Below are positions 46,310 through 55,855 of a stretch of 64,000 bases of DNA, piece after piece. The DNA comes from Corynebacterium senegalense (GTDB lineage: Bacteria; Actinomycetota; Actinomycetes; Mycobacteriales; Mycobacteriaceae): contig NZ_LS990887.1 of assembly GCF_900411315.1 (NCBI RefSeq), positions 613,087 to 677,086 of the forward strand, in the 5' to 3' direction. The translations under genes were made by a program, and so were the position numbers. Under the pieces are notes generated by a model that saw only the letters and a program-made list of their open reading frames with translations, did not search any database and was not told the DNA's origin. Position 1 is the first letter of the stretch. The number at the start of each line of letters is the position of its first letter.

Positions 46310-47847
46310 AAACCAAGACCTCGCAGGGGCCGCACATCGGCCTCATCTTCACCGCACTCATGACCACCATGCTCATGAGCTCGCTCGGGCAGATGATCTT
46401 CTCCACCGCCCTGCCCACCATCGTCGGCGAGCTCGGCGGCGTCGACCACATGAGCTGGGTCATCTCATCCTTCCTGGTCACCATGACCATCGCCCTGCCG
46501 ATCTTCGGCAAGCTCGGCGACGGGCTCGGCCGCAAGTGGCTCTACATCACGGGCATCGCCTTCTTCCTCGTCGGCTCGACGATGGGCGGGTTCGCGCACA
46601 CCATGACGCTGCTCATCATCGGCCGCGCGATCCAGGGCTTCGGCGCCGGCGGCATGATGGTCACCTCCCAGGCGATCATCGCCGAGGTGGTGCCCGCCCG
46701 CGAACGCGGCAAGTACATGGGAGCAATGGGTGCCGTCTTCGGCGTCTCCTCCGTGCTCGGCCCCGTGCTCGGCGGCTGGTTCACCGACGGACCGGGCTGG
46801 CGCTGGGGGCTGTGGATGAACATCCCGCTCGCGCTTATCGCCATGTCGATCTCCGCGGCCGTCCTGAAGCTGCGCAGGGGCTCGACCGAGGGCCTGAACT
46901 TCGACTGGCTGGGCACCCTGTTCATGGTGATCTCCACCTCGACGCTCATCCTCACCACGACGTGGGGCGGCACCCAGTACGAGTGGACCTCCCCCACGAT
47001 CCTCGCGCTGATCGCCGCGGCCGTCACCTCCGCCGCCCTCTTCGTCGTGGTCGAGCTGCGCGCCACCAACCCGCTCATCCCGATGACGCTGTTCCGCAAC
47101 CGGAACATGGCGCTCACCACGGTCGCGGGCCTCGTGCTGGGCATCGCGATGATGGGCAGCCTCGGCTACCTGCCCACCTACCTGCAGATGGTCCACGAGC
47201 TCACCCCCACCGAGGCGGGCCTGATGATGCTGCCCATGGTCATCGGCATGCTGGGCACCGGCGTCGGCGTCGGCTTCCTCATCTCCCGCAGCGGGCGCTA
47301 CAAGGTCTTCCCCATCGTCGGCATGGCCATCACCGCCTTCGCGCTGTGGCTCTTCTCCGGCCTGGAGGTGACCACCCCGCTGACCACCCTCGGCCTCTAC
47401 ATGTTCGTCTTCGGCTTCGGGCTGGGCCTGGTCATGCAGGTACTCGTGCTCATCGTCCAGAACTCCTTCCCGCTCTCCGTCGTCGGCACGGCGACCGCGG
47501 CGAACAACTTCTTCCGCCAGATCGGCGGCGCCGTGGGCGCCTCGCTCATCGGCTCGCTGTTCGTGCACAACATGACGCAGAACCTGCAGGATCGCCTCCC
47601 CGCGGCGCTCGCCGCGATGGGCCCGCAGGCCGCGCCCTACGCGGAGGCCTTCACCTCGGGCTCCGCGCGCCAGTCGCTCACCCCGGCGGCCGTGAGCCAG
47701 CTTCCCGACTCCCTGCGTGAGGTCGTGCTGTCCAGCTACAACGACGGGCTGACCCCGATCTTCCTGCTGATCCTGCCGCTGGCGATCGTGGCGCTGGTCC
47801 TCCTCCTGCCGGTGCAGGAGGATCCGCTGCAGGAGACCGTGGGCTGA
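46303..47847 (+). CDS. MFS drug exporter, DHA2 (EmrB/QacA) family
   Basis: Membrane protein of 514 residues with about 14 helices. Motif A (GKLGDGLGRKWLY), the ALPTIVGELGG start and the motif C-like GAVFGVSSVLGPVLGGWF place it among proton-driven multidrug antiporters of the EmrB/QacA type. GTG start overlaps the tetR stop. Expected to be derepressed when the TetR protein binds a substrate. Actual substrates unknown. Confidence 0.85.
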   Translation: MVETKTSQGPHIGLIFTALMTTMLMSSLGQMIFSTALPTIVGELGGVDHMSWVISSFLVTMTIALPIFGKLGDGLGRKWLYITGIAFFLVGSTMGGFAHTMTLLIIGRAIQGFGAGGMMVTSQAIIAEVVPARERGKYMGAMGAVFGVSSVLGPVLGGWFTDGPGWRWGLWMNIPLALIAMSISAAVLKLRRGSTEGLNFDWLGTLFMVISTSTLILTTTWGGTQYEWTSPTILALIAAAVTSAALFVVVELRATNPLIPMTLFRNRNMALTTVAGLVLGIAMMGSLGYLPTYLQMVHELTPTEAGLMMLPMVIGMLGTGVGVGFLISRSGRYKVFPIVGMAITAFALWLFSGLEVTTPLTTLGLYMFVFGFGLGLVMQVLVLIVQNSFPLSVVGTATAANNFFRQIGGAVGASLIGSLFVHNMTQNLQDRLPAALAAMGPQAAPYAEAFTSGSARQSLTPAAVSQLPDSLREVVLSSYNDGLTPIFLLILPLAIVALVLLLPVQEDPLQETVG

Positions 47848-47868
47848 TCTCCGCGCCAACCCGGGGCG

Positions 47869-48411
47869 CTAGGGGCGCTGGCGCTTCTCCTCCGGCTTGG
47901 GCAGCAGCAGCTCGTAAATGTCGGTGTCGCGCCACTCCCCCTCCATGTCGCCGTAGGTCATCTTCGCCATGTGGTGGAAGGTGCCCACCTTCTGGAAGCC
48001 GCGGGAGATGTGCAGACCCGCAGAGCCCTCGTTCTCCGGGAAGATCCACGAGTGGATGGACCACTTGTCCAGCTCGATACAGGTTTCGATGAGCTTGTCC
48101 AGGAGCGCCCCGGACACGCCGCGGCCGCGGGCGTCGGGGTGGGTGTAGATGGAGTCCTCGACCACCCCGTGGAAAACGGAGCGGGAGGATGCCTTTGCGG
48201 CGGAAACCCAGCCGAGGATCTTCGCGTCGTCGTCTGCGTCGGCGGCGACGAAGACGGTTTCCATGATCTTCTTCGCGGTGAATTCTTCCCAGGTCGGGCC
48301 GGCCGTCTCGTAGGTGGCGTGGCCGGAGTTCAGGCCCATTTCGTAAATAGCCCGGACCTGCGGATAGTCGTCGGGGCGGATGGGACGGAGCATGAAACCG
48401 TTCTGAGGCAT
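47869..48411 (-). CDS. GNAT acetyltransferase, phosphinothricin/methionine-sulfoximine type
   Basis: N-acetyltransferase of 180 residues. Acetyl-CoA loop HPDARGRGVSGALLDKLIE, N-terminal RPIRPDDYPQVRAIYEMGL and GHATYETAGPTWEEF resemble Pat/MnaT proteins that acetylate phosphinothricin or methionine sulfoximine. ATG 48411 taken; ATG 48393 also possible. Convergent with the MFS gene. The substrate is a family-based guess. Confidence 0.78.
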   Translation of the reverse strand: MPQNGFMLRPIRPDDYPQVRAIYEMGLNSGHATYETAGPTWEEFTAKKIMETVFVAADADDDAKILGWVSAAKASSRSVFHGVVEDSIYTHPDARGRGVSGALLDKLIETCIELDKWSIHSWIFPENEGSAGLHISRGFQKVGTFHHMAKMTYGDMEGEWRDTDIYELLLPKPEEKRQRP

Positions 48412-48454
48412 GGGGCCTATTTTTCACACCCGCGCCACGGCGTGCAACAGAGCA

Positions 48455-48482
48455 ATTCAGGGCCCCTTTCGGGGCCCTGAAT
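48455..48482. terminator. Long perfect hairpin between the lipoprotein and GNAT genes
   Basis: ATTCAGGGCCCC (48455-48466), loop TTTC, GGGGCCCTGAAT (48471-48482): a 12-bp perfect stem. It lies 3' of the lipoprotein gene and upstream of the GNAT gene, both on the minus strand. No long T tract on either side, so termination may be partial. Confidence 0.65.
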
Positions 48483-48497
48483 CAGCTGCGTGGAGGG

Positions 48498-49088
48498 TTA
48501 CTTCTGGGTGACGTTGGCGGTGAAGATGCCGTCCGCCCCGCGAACCCACTCGATGGTGCCGTGCTCGAACTCCTGGGTCCAGCCGGTGCCGTCGGCGAGC
48601 TCCTCCTCGGGGGCCGTCGGGAAGCCGAGCGAGGAGTCCGCGCGGACGTTGGTCAGCCAGTTGTTGGAGATCTCGCCCCACGTCGGCGCGCCACCCGTGT
48701 TCTCGTTCCAGGTGACGTAGTGCTCGGCGTCGTAGGCGACGATCCAGCCGTTGGCGGTCTCCTCAACGGAGACGGGCTCGCCCCAGTCGGCGCCGTACTC
48801 CTCCATCGCGTCGGAGACGCCCTGCGGGACCAACGTGGTGGCGCCGTCGGCGGTGGTGACCTCCACGGTCTCGCCCTCGCCCTCCTTGGCGCTGGTCTCG
48901 GTGGAGGTAGCCGCCGTGTCGGACTCCTTGGCGGAGGTCGTGGTGGACACGCTCGTCTCCGTGGCGGTGTCCTCCACCGTCGAGGTCGAGGAGGAAGAGG
49001 AGGACCCCTCGTCGGAGGAGCAGGCTACAAGGCCGGTGGCGAGAGCGAGGGCCGCGGCTGCGCCGGCGAGCTTCTTGTTGAGGTTCAT
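48498..49088 (-). CDS. LGFP-repeat-type secreted lipoprotein
   Basis: Lipoprotein of 196 residues: signal KLAGAAAALALATGLVAC, long Ser/Thr/Glu linker (about residues 22-70), and a C-terminal domain with WGEPVSVEETANGWIVAYDA, SSLGFPTAPEEELADG and ANVTQK, reminiscent of LGFP repeats that tie proteins to the corynebacterial cell wall. ATG 49088 preferred over 49103 and 49124 because AAAGGTG precedes it. Ends at a strong hairpin. Confidence 0.72.
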   Translation of the reverse strand: MNLNKKLAGAAAALALATGLVACSSDEGSSSSSSTSTVEDTATETSVSTTTSAKESDTAATSTETSAKEGEGETVEVTTADGATTLVPQGVSDAMEEYGADWGEPVSVEETANGWIVAYDAEHYVTWNENTGGAPTWGEISNNWLTNVRADSSLGFPTAPEEELADGTGWTQEFEHGTIEWVRGADGIFTANVTQK

Positions 49089-49140
49089 GATTACACCTTT
49101 CATGTAGCTTTCACTTTCCCCCAACCCTACGGGAAACTCC

Positions 49141-49755
49141 CTAGCGGCGCTTCCGGCGCCTTTTCTTCCCGGCCTCCTTCCCCGCGGGCCGGGCCACGCG
49201 CGAGGAGTTGAGGGTGCGCCCCTTGGCCACCCCGACGAAGTCCTGGATAGCCTCCGAATCGGCCGACTTGTCCCACACGAGCGCGATCGTGGTCGGCGCT
49301 GCCTCTGCGTCGAGCAGCTCGAGGGGAACCACCTGCTTCTTGGACAGCACCTTCAGCAGCGGCCGGGGCGCGTAGGCGACACCGACGTTCGCGGCGACGA
49401 CCTGCAGGGCGCCGCGCAGCTGCTCCGCCTTCTCGGCGGTCATGCCCGGTGTGTAGGTGAAGTTGACGATCTCCCCCTCCAGGTCGTCGCGGCGCACCGC
49501 CTCCCCAACCTCGGCGTAGACGGAATTCTTGGGCACGGCGACGCCGGGGCTTTCGTCATAAAGCCTCACGACGTGGTGGCCGCTTCCCACCCTGTCGTCG
49601 GGGAGGCGGGCGAGCGCGAGGTCGGCCTCCCCGGCGGCGAGCTCGGCGAGGGGGTCATCGGAGCCGCTCGCCGCGAGCCCGTGCGAGGTGCCCGCCTCGT
49701 AGCGGCGCAGCCACTTGCCGGGTTCGGTGCCTGTGACGAAGGAGAGCCTGAGCAT
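49141..49755 (-). CDS. LysR-type substrate-binding domain protein lacking the HTH
   Basis: Protein of 204 residues. The sequence MLRLSFVTGTEPGKWLRRYE starts directly in the effector-binding fold of LysR regulators (type 2 periplasmic-binding fold); the usual 60-residue DNA-binding head is absent, and no such head is encoded upstream. The C-terminus is an Arg/Lys run (KKRRRKRR). TAGCAT lies 6 nt before the ATG, so transcription is probably leaderless, divergent from the DUF5997 gene 23 bp away. Could be a cytosolic small-molecule binder. Confidence 0.7.
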   Translation of the reverse strand: MLRLSFVTGTEPGKWLRRYEAGTSHGLAASGSDDPLAELAAGEADLALARLPDDRVGSGHHVVRLYDESPGVAVPKNSVYAEVGEAVRRDDLEGEIVNFTYTPGMTAEKAEQLRGALQVVAANVGVAYAPRPLLKVLSKKQVVPLELLDAEAAPTTIALVWDKSADSEAIQDFVGVAKGRTLNSSRVARPAGKEAGKKRRRKRR

Positions 49756-49778
49756 GGGTTAATGCTACCGTCATGGCC

Positions 49779-50144
49779 ATGACTGATCAGCAGCCCTCAG
49801 GCACCGCAATGAAGCCCGCCACCGCGGCGAAGAAGCTCGGCATCTACCTCCCGGCCACCCCGCCCGAGTTCCAGGCGGGCGCCGTCACCCACGCCGAGCT
49901 GCGCGAGCTGCAGGCGAACCCGCCGCAGTGGCTGCAGGAGCTGCGCCTCAACGGGCCCCACCCGCGCCCCGAGGTCGCGCGGAAGCTGGGCATCAGCATC
50001 ACGGCGCTCAAGGCCAACGGGATGGATGCGCCGCTGACCACGGAGGAGATCCGGGGGCTGCTGGCGGACCAGCCCGAGTGGCTGCGAACGGCCCGCACCA
50101 CCCTGGCTCAGGAGCGCGGGCCCGTCGACGGGGACGAAGCCTAG
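49779..50144 (+). CDS. DUF5997 family protein
   Basis: Soluble protein of 121 residues with [40 protein letters not shown] and [17 protein letters not shown], the DUF5997 pattern, partly HTH-like. TACCGT (49766-49771) is 7 nt before ATG 49779, better than the ATG at 49773. It sits head to head with the HTH-less LysR-type protein; the two could act together as binder and DNA-binding part (inference). Its stop overlaps the glyA stop by 3 bp. Confidence 0.7.
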   Translation: MTDQQPSGTAMKPATAAKKLGIYLPATPPEFQAGAVTHAELRELQANPPQWLQELRLNGPHPRPEVARKLGISITALKANGMDAPLTTEEIRGLLADQPEWLRTARTTLAQERGPVDGDEA

Positions 50145-51439
50145 AGCATCTTCCAGTCTTCGAGGTCGGGGTAGAGGGGGTACTTCTCGGCGAGCTTGTC
50201 GACGCGCCCGTGCAGCGCCTCGACGTCCGCGGCCTCGCCCTTGATCAGCAGCTCCGCGATGATCTCGGCGACCTCGCGGAAGTCCTCGGCGCCGAAACCG
50301 CGGGTAGCCAGGGCCGGGGTGCCGATGCGCAGGCCGGAGGTGACCTTCGGCGGGCGCGGGTCGAAGGGCACGGCGTTGCGGTTGACGGTGATGCCCGCGC
50401 GGTGCAGCAGGTCCTCGGCCTGCTGTCCGTCCATGTCGGAGTCGCGCAGGTCTACGAGCACGAGATGGACGTCGGTGCCGCCGGAGACGACGTCGATGCC
50501 CGCCGCCTTCGCATCCTCCTGGGTGAGGCGCTCGGCGAGGATGCGCGCGCCCTCGAGGGTGCGCTGCTGGCGATCCTTGAACTCGGGGGTGCCGGCGATC
50601 TTGAAGGCGGTGGCCTTCGCCGCGATGACGTGCATGAGCGGGCCGCCCTGCTGGCCCGGGAAGACCGCGGAGTTGAGCTTCTTGTGCAGCTCGAGGTCGT
50701 TGGTGAGGATGAAGCCGGAGCGCGGCCCGCCGATCGTCTTGTGCACGGTGGAGGACACGACGTGAGCGTGCGGCACCGGGGAGGGGTGCAGCCCCGCGGC
50801 GACGAGGCCCGCGAAGTGCGCCATGTCGACCCACAGGTAGGCGCCGACCTCGTCCGCGATGGAGCGGAACTCGGCGAAGTCCTCCTGGCGCGGGTAGGCG
50901 GACCAGCCGGCGATGATCACCTTCGGCTTGACCTCGCGGGCCTGCTCGCGCAGCTTGGCCATGTCGATGGTGTGGGTGTCCTTCTCCACCTGGTAGGCGG
51001 CGACGTTGTAGAGCTTGCCGGAGAAGTTGATCTTCATGCCGTGCGTCAGGTGGCCGCCGTGGGCCAGGTCGAGGCCGAGGATGGTGTCACCCGGCTCCGC
51101 CAGCGCCATGAGGACGGCGGCGTTGGCCTGGGCGCCCGAGTGCGGCTGCACGTTGGCGTACTGCGCGCCGAAGACCTCCTTGGCGCGCTCGCGGGCCAGG
51201 TCCTCCACCACGTCGGCGAACTCGCACCCGCCGTAGTAGCGACGGCCCGGGTAGCCCTCCGCGTACTTGTTCGTGAACACAGAGCCCTGCGCCTGCAGGA
51301 CGGAGCGCGGGACGAAGTTCTCGGAGGCGATCATCTCCAGCGTGTTGCGCTGGCGGCCGAGCTCGTTGACGATGGCCTCGTGGACTTCGGGGTCGAAGGA
51401 GGCGAGATCCTGGTAGCGGAGGTCTTCAGACACGTGCAC
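50141..51439 (-). CDS. glyA: Serine hydroxymethyltransferase
   Basis: PLP enzyme (432 residues) interconverting serine and glycine with tetrahydrofolate. [40 protein letters not shown] and the PLP lysine in [14 protein letters not shown] are intact. Start is one of two GTGs (51439 or 51433) behind GAAAGGA; 51439 taken. I looked for a leader riboswitch in the short upstream region and saw none. Divergent from coaA, as in other corynebacteria. Confidence 0.94.
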   Translation of the reverse strand: MHVSEDLRYQDLASFDPEVHEAIVNELGRQRNTLEMIASENFVPRSVLQAQGSVFTNKYAEGYPGRRYYGGCEFADVVEDLARERAKEVFGAQYANVQPHSGAQANAAVLMALAEPGDTILGLDLAHGGHLTHGMKINFSGKLYNVAAYQVEKDTHTIDMAKLREQAREVKPKVIIAGWSAYPRQEDFAEFRSIADEVGAYLWVDMAHFAGLVAAGLHPSPVPHAHVVSSTVHKTIGGPRSGFILTNDLELHKKLNSAVFPGQQGGPLMHVIAAKATAFKIAGTPEFKDRQQRTLEGARILAERLTQEDAKAAGIDVVSGGTDVHLVLVDLRDSDMDGQQAEDLLHRAGITVNRNAVPFDPRPPKVTSGLRIGTPALATRGFGAEDFREVAEIIAELLIKGEAADVEALHGRVDKLAEKYPLYPDLEDWKML

Positions 51440-51570
51440 CGGGTCCTTTCCGTGGGTTCGTGACATTGGCTGCGCCCGAAAATAAGGGCAGTACCTTGCA
51501 GTATATTCACCGTCCCCGGCGCGGGCACCCAGTCTCCCGCCGAAGCCCGCCGGGTGCGACAATGGGGGCC

Positions 51571-52494
51571 ATGTCCCGCGCTGTCGAATCCAGCCCGTAC
51601 CTCGACTTCACCCGCGAGTCGTGGCGCCAGCGCCGCGCCGCGTGGCCCCAGGTGCTCACCGAAGAGGAGGTCACCCAGCTCAGCGGCATCGGCGAAAGCC
51701 TCGACCTGAACGAGGTCGCCGAGATCTACCTGCCCATCTCCCGCCTGATCCACCTGCAGGTGCTGGCGCGGCAGAAGCTCACCGCCGCCACGGAGACCTT
51801 CGTGGGCAGCCCCATGCACGTCCCCTACGTGATCGGGGTGGCGGGCTCCGTCGCCGTGGGCAAGTCCACCACCGCCCGCGTGCTGCAGGTGCTCCTGCAG
51901 CGCTGGGAGTCCCACCCCCGGGTGGACCTGGTCACCACCGACGGGTTCCTCTGGCCCAACGAGGTGCTCAAGGAGCGCAAGCTCATGGGGCGCAAGGGCT
52001 TCCCCGAGTCCTACAACCGGCGCAAGCTCATGCGGTTTGTCACGGAGGTCAAGTCGGGCAACCCCGAGGTCGTCGCGCCCGTGTACTCGCACAATGCCTA
52101 CGACATCGTTCCCGAGGAACAGCAGGTGGTGCGCCAGCCGGACATCCTCATCCTCGAGGGCCTGAACGTGCTGCAGACCGGGCCGACGCTGATGGTCTCC
52201 GACCTGTTCGACTTCTCCGTCTACGTCGACGCCGCCACCGCTCACATCGAGCAGTGGTACATCGACCGCTTCCTAAAACTGCGCACCACCGCCTTCCGCC
52301 AGCCGGGCGCGCACTTCGCCCGCTTCGCGGACCTAAGCGAGGAGCAGGCCACGCGCGAGGCCCGCGAGATCTGGCAGTCGATCAACCTGCCGAACCTCGT
52401 GGAGAACATCCTCCCCACCCGAGTGCGCGCCTCGCTCGTGCTGCGCAAGGGTCCGGACCACTCCGTCGAGCGGGTCCGCATGCGCAAGCTCTAG
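51571..52494 (+). CDS. coaA: Pantothenate kinase, type I
   Basis: First committed enzyme of coenzyme A synthesis; 307 residues. P-loop GSVAVGKST (92-100), [12 protein letters not shown] and EGLNVLQTG are typical CoaA motifs. ATG 51571 lies exactly 7 nt behind GACAAT, leaderless, and gives the normal N-terminus. The intergenic region with glyA is about 130 bp and holds both promoters. Confidence 0.95.
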   Translation: MSRAVESSPYLDFTRESWRQRRAAWPQVLTEEEVTQLSGIGESLDLNEVAEIYLPISRLIHLQVLARQKLTAATETFVGSPMHVPYVIGVAGSVAVGKSTTARVLQVLLQRWESHPRVDLVTTDGFLWPNEVLKERKLMGRKGFPESYNRRKLMRFVTEVKSGNPEVVAPVYSHNAYDIVPEEQQVVRQPDILILEGLNVLQTGPTLMVSDLFDFSVYVDAATAHIEQWYIDRFLKLRTTAFRQPGAHFARFADLSEEQATREAREIWQSINLPNLVENILPTRVRASLVLRKGPDHSVERVRMRKL

Positions 52495-52507
52495 CTTGTC
52501 GACGCCC

Positions 52508-53278
52508 TCACTTGCCGAAGCGCCGGGAGCGCTGCGAGTAGTCCCGCAGCGCGCGCAGGAAGTCGATCTTGCGGAACGCCGGCCAGTACGTGTCGGTGAA
52601 CCAGATCTCCGAGTAGGCCGCCTGCCAGAGCAGGAAGCCGCTGAGCCGCTGCTCCCCCGACGTGCGGATGACCAAGTCGGGGTCGGGCTGCCCGGAGGTG
52701 TAGAGGTGCTCGGAGACCGACTCGATGGTGACCTTCCGGGCCAGCTCGGCGGCGGGGACCCCGGCGGCGATGTTGGCGTCGAGAAGCGAGCGCACCGCGT
52801 CGACGATCTCCTGGCGCCCGCCGTAGCCAACCGCGATGTTGACGCTGAGGCCGGGCTTGCCGGTGGTCGTCGCGGCGGATCTGCGCATCCGCTCGGCGAC
52901 GTGCGCGGGGAGCAGGTCGAGGTGGCCGACGAGCTTGACGCGGCAGGTGTAGTTCTCGGTGGCGAGGTCATCGACCACCTCCGAGATGATGTCGAAGAGC
53001 AGCTCCACCTCCTCGGTGGTCCGCTGCAGGTTCTCGGTGGACAGCAGGTAGATGGTCACGACGTCGACGCCCATCTCCGCCGACCAGCGGACCAGCTCGC
53101 CAATCTTCGCCGCCCCGGCACGGTGGCCGTGCGAGATGTCCGTGAACCCCGATTCGCGCGCCCACCGGCGGTTGCCGTCGGCCATGACGGCGATGTGCTT
53201 GGGACGCGCCTTCCCGCGAAGCTCGCGCCTCAGGCGGGCCTCGTAGAGGGGGTACAGGATCTTCGCTAGCGCAGTCAC
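52508..53278 (-). CDS. uppS: Z-isoprenyl diphosphate synthase (UppS/Rer2 family)
   Basis: cis-Prenyltransferase of 256 residues making lipid-carrier isoprenoids for the cell wall. Catalytic Asp in MADGNRRWA, then TIYLLSTENLQR, the conserved DLVIRTSGEQRLSGFLLWQ and the C-terminal WFTDTYWPAFRKIDF. GTG 53278. Chain length cannot be read from sequence; corynebacteria have a short-chain and a decaprenyl paralogue. Uses the IPP supplied by IspH. Confidence 0.92.
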   Translation of the reverse strand: MTALAKILYPLYEARLRRELRGKARPKHIAVMADGNRRWARESGFTDISHGHRAGAAKIGELVRWSAEMGVDVVTIYLLSTENLQRTTEEVELLFDIISEVVDDLATENYTCRVKLVGHLDLLPAHVAERMRRSAATTTGKPGLSVNIAVGYGGRQEIVDAVRSLLDANIAAGVPAAELARKVTIESVSEHLYTSGQPDPDLVIRTSGEQRLSGFLLWQAAYSEIWFTDTYWPAFRKIDFLRALRDYSQRSRRFGK

Positions 53279-53309
53279 TCCTCTACCCTAGCCTGTCGCG
53301 GCGGGTGCT

Positions 53310-53615
53310 TTAGAGGATGGTCTTGCGGCGCCTGTCGAGCACCCCGGCCTCAGCCATCGCCTGGTCCAGGGCCTCCTCGTCGAAGGGGTCTATGCCGTGC
53401 GCCTCGGCGAACATGCGTCTCCGATTGAAGCGCGAGTAGCGGCGGTGGAAGGCGAAGCCGATGAAGAGCACCACCACGAGCAGGACCACGAGGATGAGCA
53501 GGCCGATCGGGGACGCCTTACCGAACTCCGGGCCGACCGGGGTCTGCGGCGGCGCCTGCGCCACGATCCAGCCGGAGGCGTTCGCGAGCGCGGGGCTGAT
53601 GACGGGGTTGACCAT
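53310..53615 (-). CDS. Small membrane protein downstream of mca
   Basis: Protein of 101 residues: non-polar N-terminal segment (ALANASGWIVAQAPPQTP), one clear helix (GLLILVVLLVVVLFIGFAF), then a basic patch HRRYSRFNRRRMFAEAHGID and an acidic/helical tail. ATG immediately follows the mca stop (TAAATG), so it is translated with mca. A recurrent actinobacterial mca neighbour without known function; it might tether the amidase to the membrane (inference). Confidence 0.7.
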   Translation of the reverse strand: MVNPVISPALANASGWIVAQAPPQTPVGPEFGKASPIGLLILVVLLVVVLFIGFAFHRRYSRFNRRRMFAEAHGIDPFDEEALDQAMAEAGVLDRRRKTIL

Positions 53616-54512
53616 TTACTTCTCCTTTGCGGGCGCGGTCTTCTCCGCGCCGTCGATGCCGGCGAACAGGTCCGTCTCCGGCGTGTCGGCGGGCACGCGC
53701 GAGGCCGCCAGCTCGAACTCCTCGGTCGGCCACGCGCGCTGCTGGTCCTCCACCGGGCTGGCCAGGAAGGCGCCCGCCGGGTCGATCTGGGTGGCGTGGG
53801 CGGTGAGCGCGGCGGCACGCTGGCCGAAGTAGGCGCTGCACTCGATCCGGGTGGTCACGCGGCCCATGATGTCGGCCTGGTTGCCCTCCCAGCGCTGGAT
53901 CATCATGCCGTAGGGGCTCTTCACGCCGCGCTCAAGGAGCATGCCGTGGAGCAGCTTCATGCGCTGCAGGATGAAGCCGTGCGAGTAGTACAGCTTCAGC
54001 GGGGTCCACGCCTCGCCGAGCTCGGGCGCGTAGTCCGGGTCGCCCGCCCGCTCCCAGGCGAGCATGGACACCTCGTGCACCTTGAGGTGGTCCGGGTGCG
54101 GGTAGCCGCCGTTCTCGTCGTAGGTGATGATGACGTGGGGGCGGAACTCCCGGATCACACGGACCACGTCGCGGCACACCGTGTCACTGTCCTCCAGCGC
54201 GAAGCAGCCCTCCGGCAGGGGCGGCAGCGGGTCGCCCTGCGGCAGCCCGGAGTCGGCGTAGCCCAGCCACTCGTGCTCGACGCCGAGCGCGGCGGCGGCG
54301 CGGGCCATCTCCTCCTCGCGGACCTTCATGATGTTCTCCAGCACGCCCGGTCGGTCCATGGCCGGGTTGAGGATGTCCCCGCGCTGGCCGTCCGTGCAGG
54401 TGAGCACCTTGACGCGGTTTCCCTCCGCGACGTACTTCGCCATCGTCGCCGCGCCCTTCGAAGACTCGTCGTCCGGGTGCGCGTGGATGGCCAGGAGGCG
54501 CTTGCCGCTCAC
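53616..54512 (-). CDS. mca: Mycothiol S-conjugate amidase
   Basis: Zinc amidase (298 residues) cleaving mycothiol-toxin conjugates into exported mercapturic acids. Zinc motif AHPDDE (11-16) and GGYPHPDHLKVHE with further ligand His; SKGAATMAKYV and CTDGQRGDILNP are conserved. GTG 54512 (SGKRLLAIHAHPDDE) follows GGAGG at 5 nt; the upstream ATG at 54566 adds a non-conserved basic extension. Shows that the organism uses mycothiol. Confidence 0.9.
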   Translation of the reverse strand: MSGKRLLAIHAHPDDESSKGAATMAKYVAEGNRVKVLTCTDGQRGDILNPAMDRPGVLENIMKVREEEMARAAAALGVEHEWLGYADSGLPQGDPLPPLPEGCFALEDSDTVCRDVVRVIREFRPHVIITYDENGGYPHPDHLKVHEVSMLAWERAGDPDYAPELGEAWTPLKLYYSHGFILQRMKLLHGMLLERGVKSPYGMMIQRWEGNQADIMGRVTTRIECSAYFGQRAAALTAHATQIDPAGAFLASPVEDQQRAWPTEEFELAASRVPADTPETDLFAGIDGAEKTAPAKEK

Positions 54513-54646
54513 AATGTCCTCCAACTTTCTAGGCTTTCGTAGGGGCTTTTCATTAACCCGATTCATCTTAGTACCATCGCAACTGAAGTCATTTTCCCTA
54601 CTCGCGCACCGCCTGCGGCGCGTTCACCCGGAGGATTGCACCGCCC

Positions 54647-55150
54647 GTGTCCACACCGAGCTCTCCCCACACACCCCGCGGGGCATCCAAACCCGCCGCC
54701 AGCCGACGCACCTCCGCCCGCTACGGCGGCGCCTCCGCCGCGCCCGCGACCAGCGGCATCGGGGGGAAGATCCTCGCCGTGGCCATCGTCGTGGTGGTCC
54801 TGCTCATCGCCGTCGCCTACGGGCGCAACGTGATGGAGCGGCGCGCCATCCCCGTCAAGGCCGATTTCATCTCCCAGGAGGCGGTCGACGACGCAACGAC
54901 CCGCCTGTGGATCGACGTGACGCGCAAGGACCCCTCCGTCCCCTCCTACTGCATCGTCACCGCGCTGAGCTACGACTTCGCTGAGGTGGGGCGCCGCGAG
55001 GTGGCCGTGCCCGCCGGCGGCGAGGAACTCACCCGCATCGGGGTGGACCTCCCGGTGCGCGAGCCGGGCGTGTCCGGGCGTGTCTACGGCTGCTCCGAGG
55101 ACATCCCCTTCTACCTGGACACCTCCGCCACGCATTACGAGGCCCGCTGA
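54647..55150 (+). CDS. DUF4307 membrane protein
   Basis: Protein of 167 residues: Pro/Ser/Ala/Arg-rich cytoplasmic start, helix GGKILAVAIVVVVLLIAVAY, then an extracytoplasmic domain with RLWIDVTRKDPSVPSYCIVT and GRVYGCSEDIPFYLDTS; its two Cys could form a disulfide. Matches DUF4307, generally encoded between mca and greA in actinobacteria. GTG 54647. Function unknown. Confidence 0.72.
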   Translation: MSTPSSPHTPRGASKPAASRRTSARYGGASAAPATSGIGGKILAVAIVVVVLLIAVAYGRNVMERRAIPVKADFISQEAVDDATTRLWIDVTRKDPSVPSYCIVTALSYDFAEVGRREVAVPAGGEELTRIGVDLPVREPGVSGRVYGCSEDIPFYLDTSATHYEAR

Positions 55151-55266
55151 GGCCGCACCCCCGCCCGTGGTACGATTCGCCTGTATATTTGCACGTTTCC
55201 TCCGCGGTGACCGCCCCGACCGGCGCGTACCCGCGCGACGTATTTTCTAGGGAAGGCCCACACCTC

Positions 55267-55788
55267 ATGGCTGAAACTCAGCAGCAGTACATCACCCCGG
55301 AGATGAAGGCCAAGCTCGAAAACGAGCTGCAGGCGCTCATCGATAACCGCCCGAACATCGCGGCCGAGATCAACGAGCGCCGCGAGGAGGGCGACCTGAA
55401 GGAGAACGCGGGCTACGACGCCGCCCGCGAGCAGCAGGACCAGGAAGAGGCCCGCATCAAGCAGATCTCCGAGATCCTGGCCAACTCCACCACCGAGCGC
55501 GCGGGCATTGTAGAGGGCGTCGCCCTCGTCGGCTCCGTGGTGCACGTGTACTACAATGGCGACGAGAACGACAAGGAAACCTTCCTCATCGGCACCCGCG
55601 CCGCCTCCACGGGCAACAAGGACCTGGAGACCTACTCGGAGAACTCCCCCCTCGGCGCCGCGGTCGTCGGCGCCTCCGAGGGCGAGACCCGCACCTACAC
55701 CGCCCCGAACGGGCGGGAGATTTCGGTCACCATCGTCAGCGCCGCGCCGTATGATTCGGTTAAGGCCTCCACGCCCCGCGCGCAGTAG
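55267..55788 (+). CDS. greA: Transcription elongation factor GreA
   Basis: RNA polymerase secondary-channel factor, 173 residues: N-terminal coiled coil with the acidic tip NERREEGDLKENAGYDAARE (Asp and Glu that stimulate transcript cleavage) and a C-terminal FKBP-like domain with SPLGAAVVGASEGE. ATG 55267. A TACGAT box near 55171 indicates its own promoter with a leader of about 90 nt. Confidence 0.93.
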   Translation: MAETQQQYITPEMKAKLENELQALIDNRPNIAAEINERREEGDLKENAGYDAAREQQDQEEARIKQISEILANSTTERAGIVEGVALVGSVVHVYYNGDENDKETFLIGTRAASTGNKDLETYSENSPLGAAVVGASEGETRTYTAPNGREISVTIVSAAPYDSVKASTPRAQ

Positions 55789-55855
55789 TTCCCCGCGCCT
55801 CAGCGCGCAGCTGTCATTTCATATCCGGAACTTCACAAAGCTTAAGGACTGATCC

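Noticed and set aside
50141..51570. Riboswitch in front of glyA
   Set aside because: The glyA-coaA gap is about 130 bp, mostly used by two promoters, and no conserved riboswitch core or long leader is visible.
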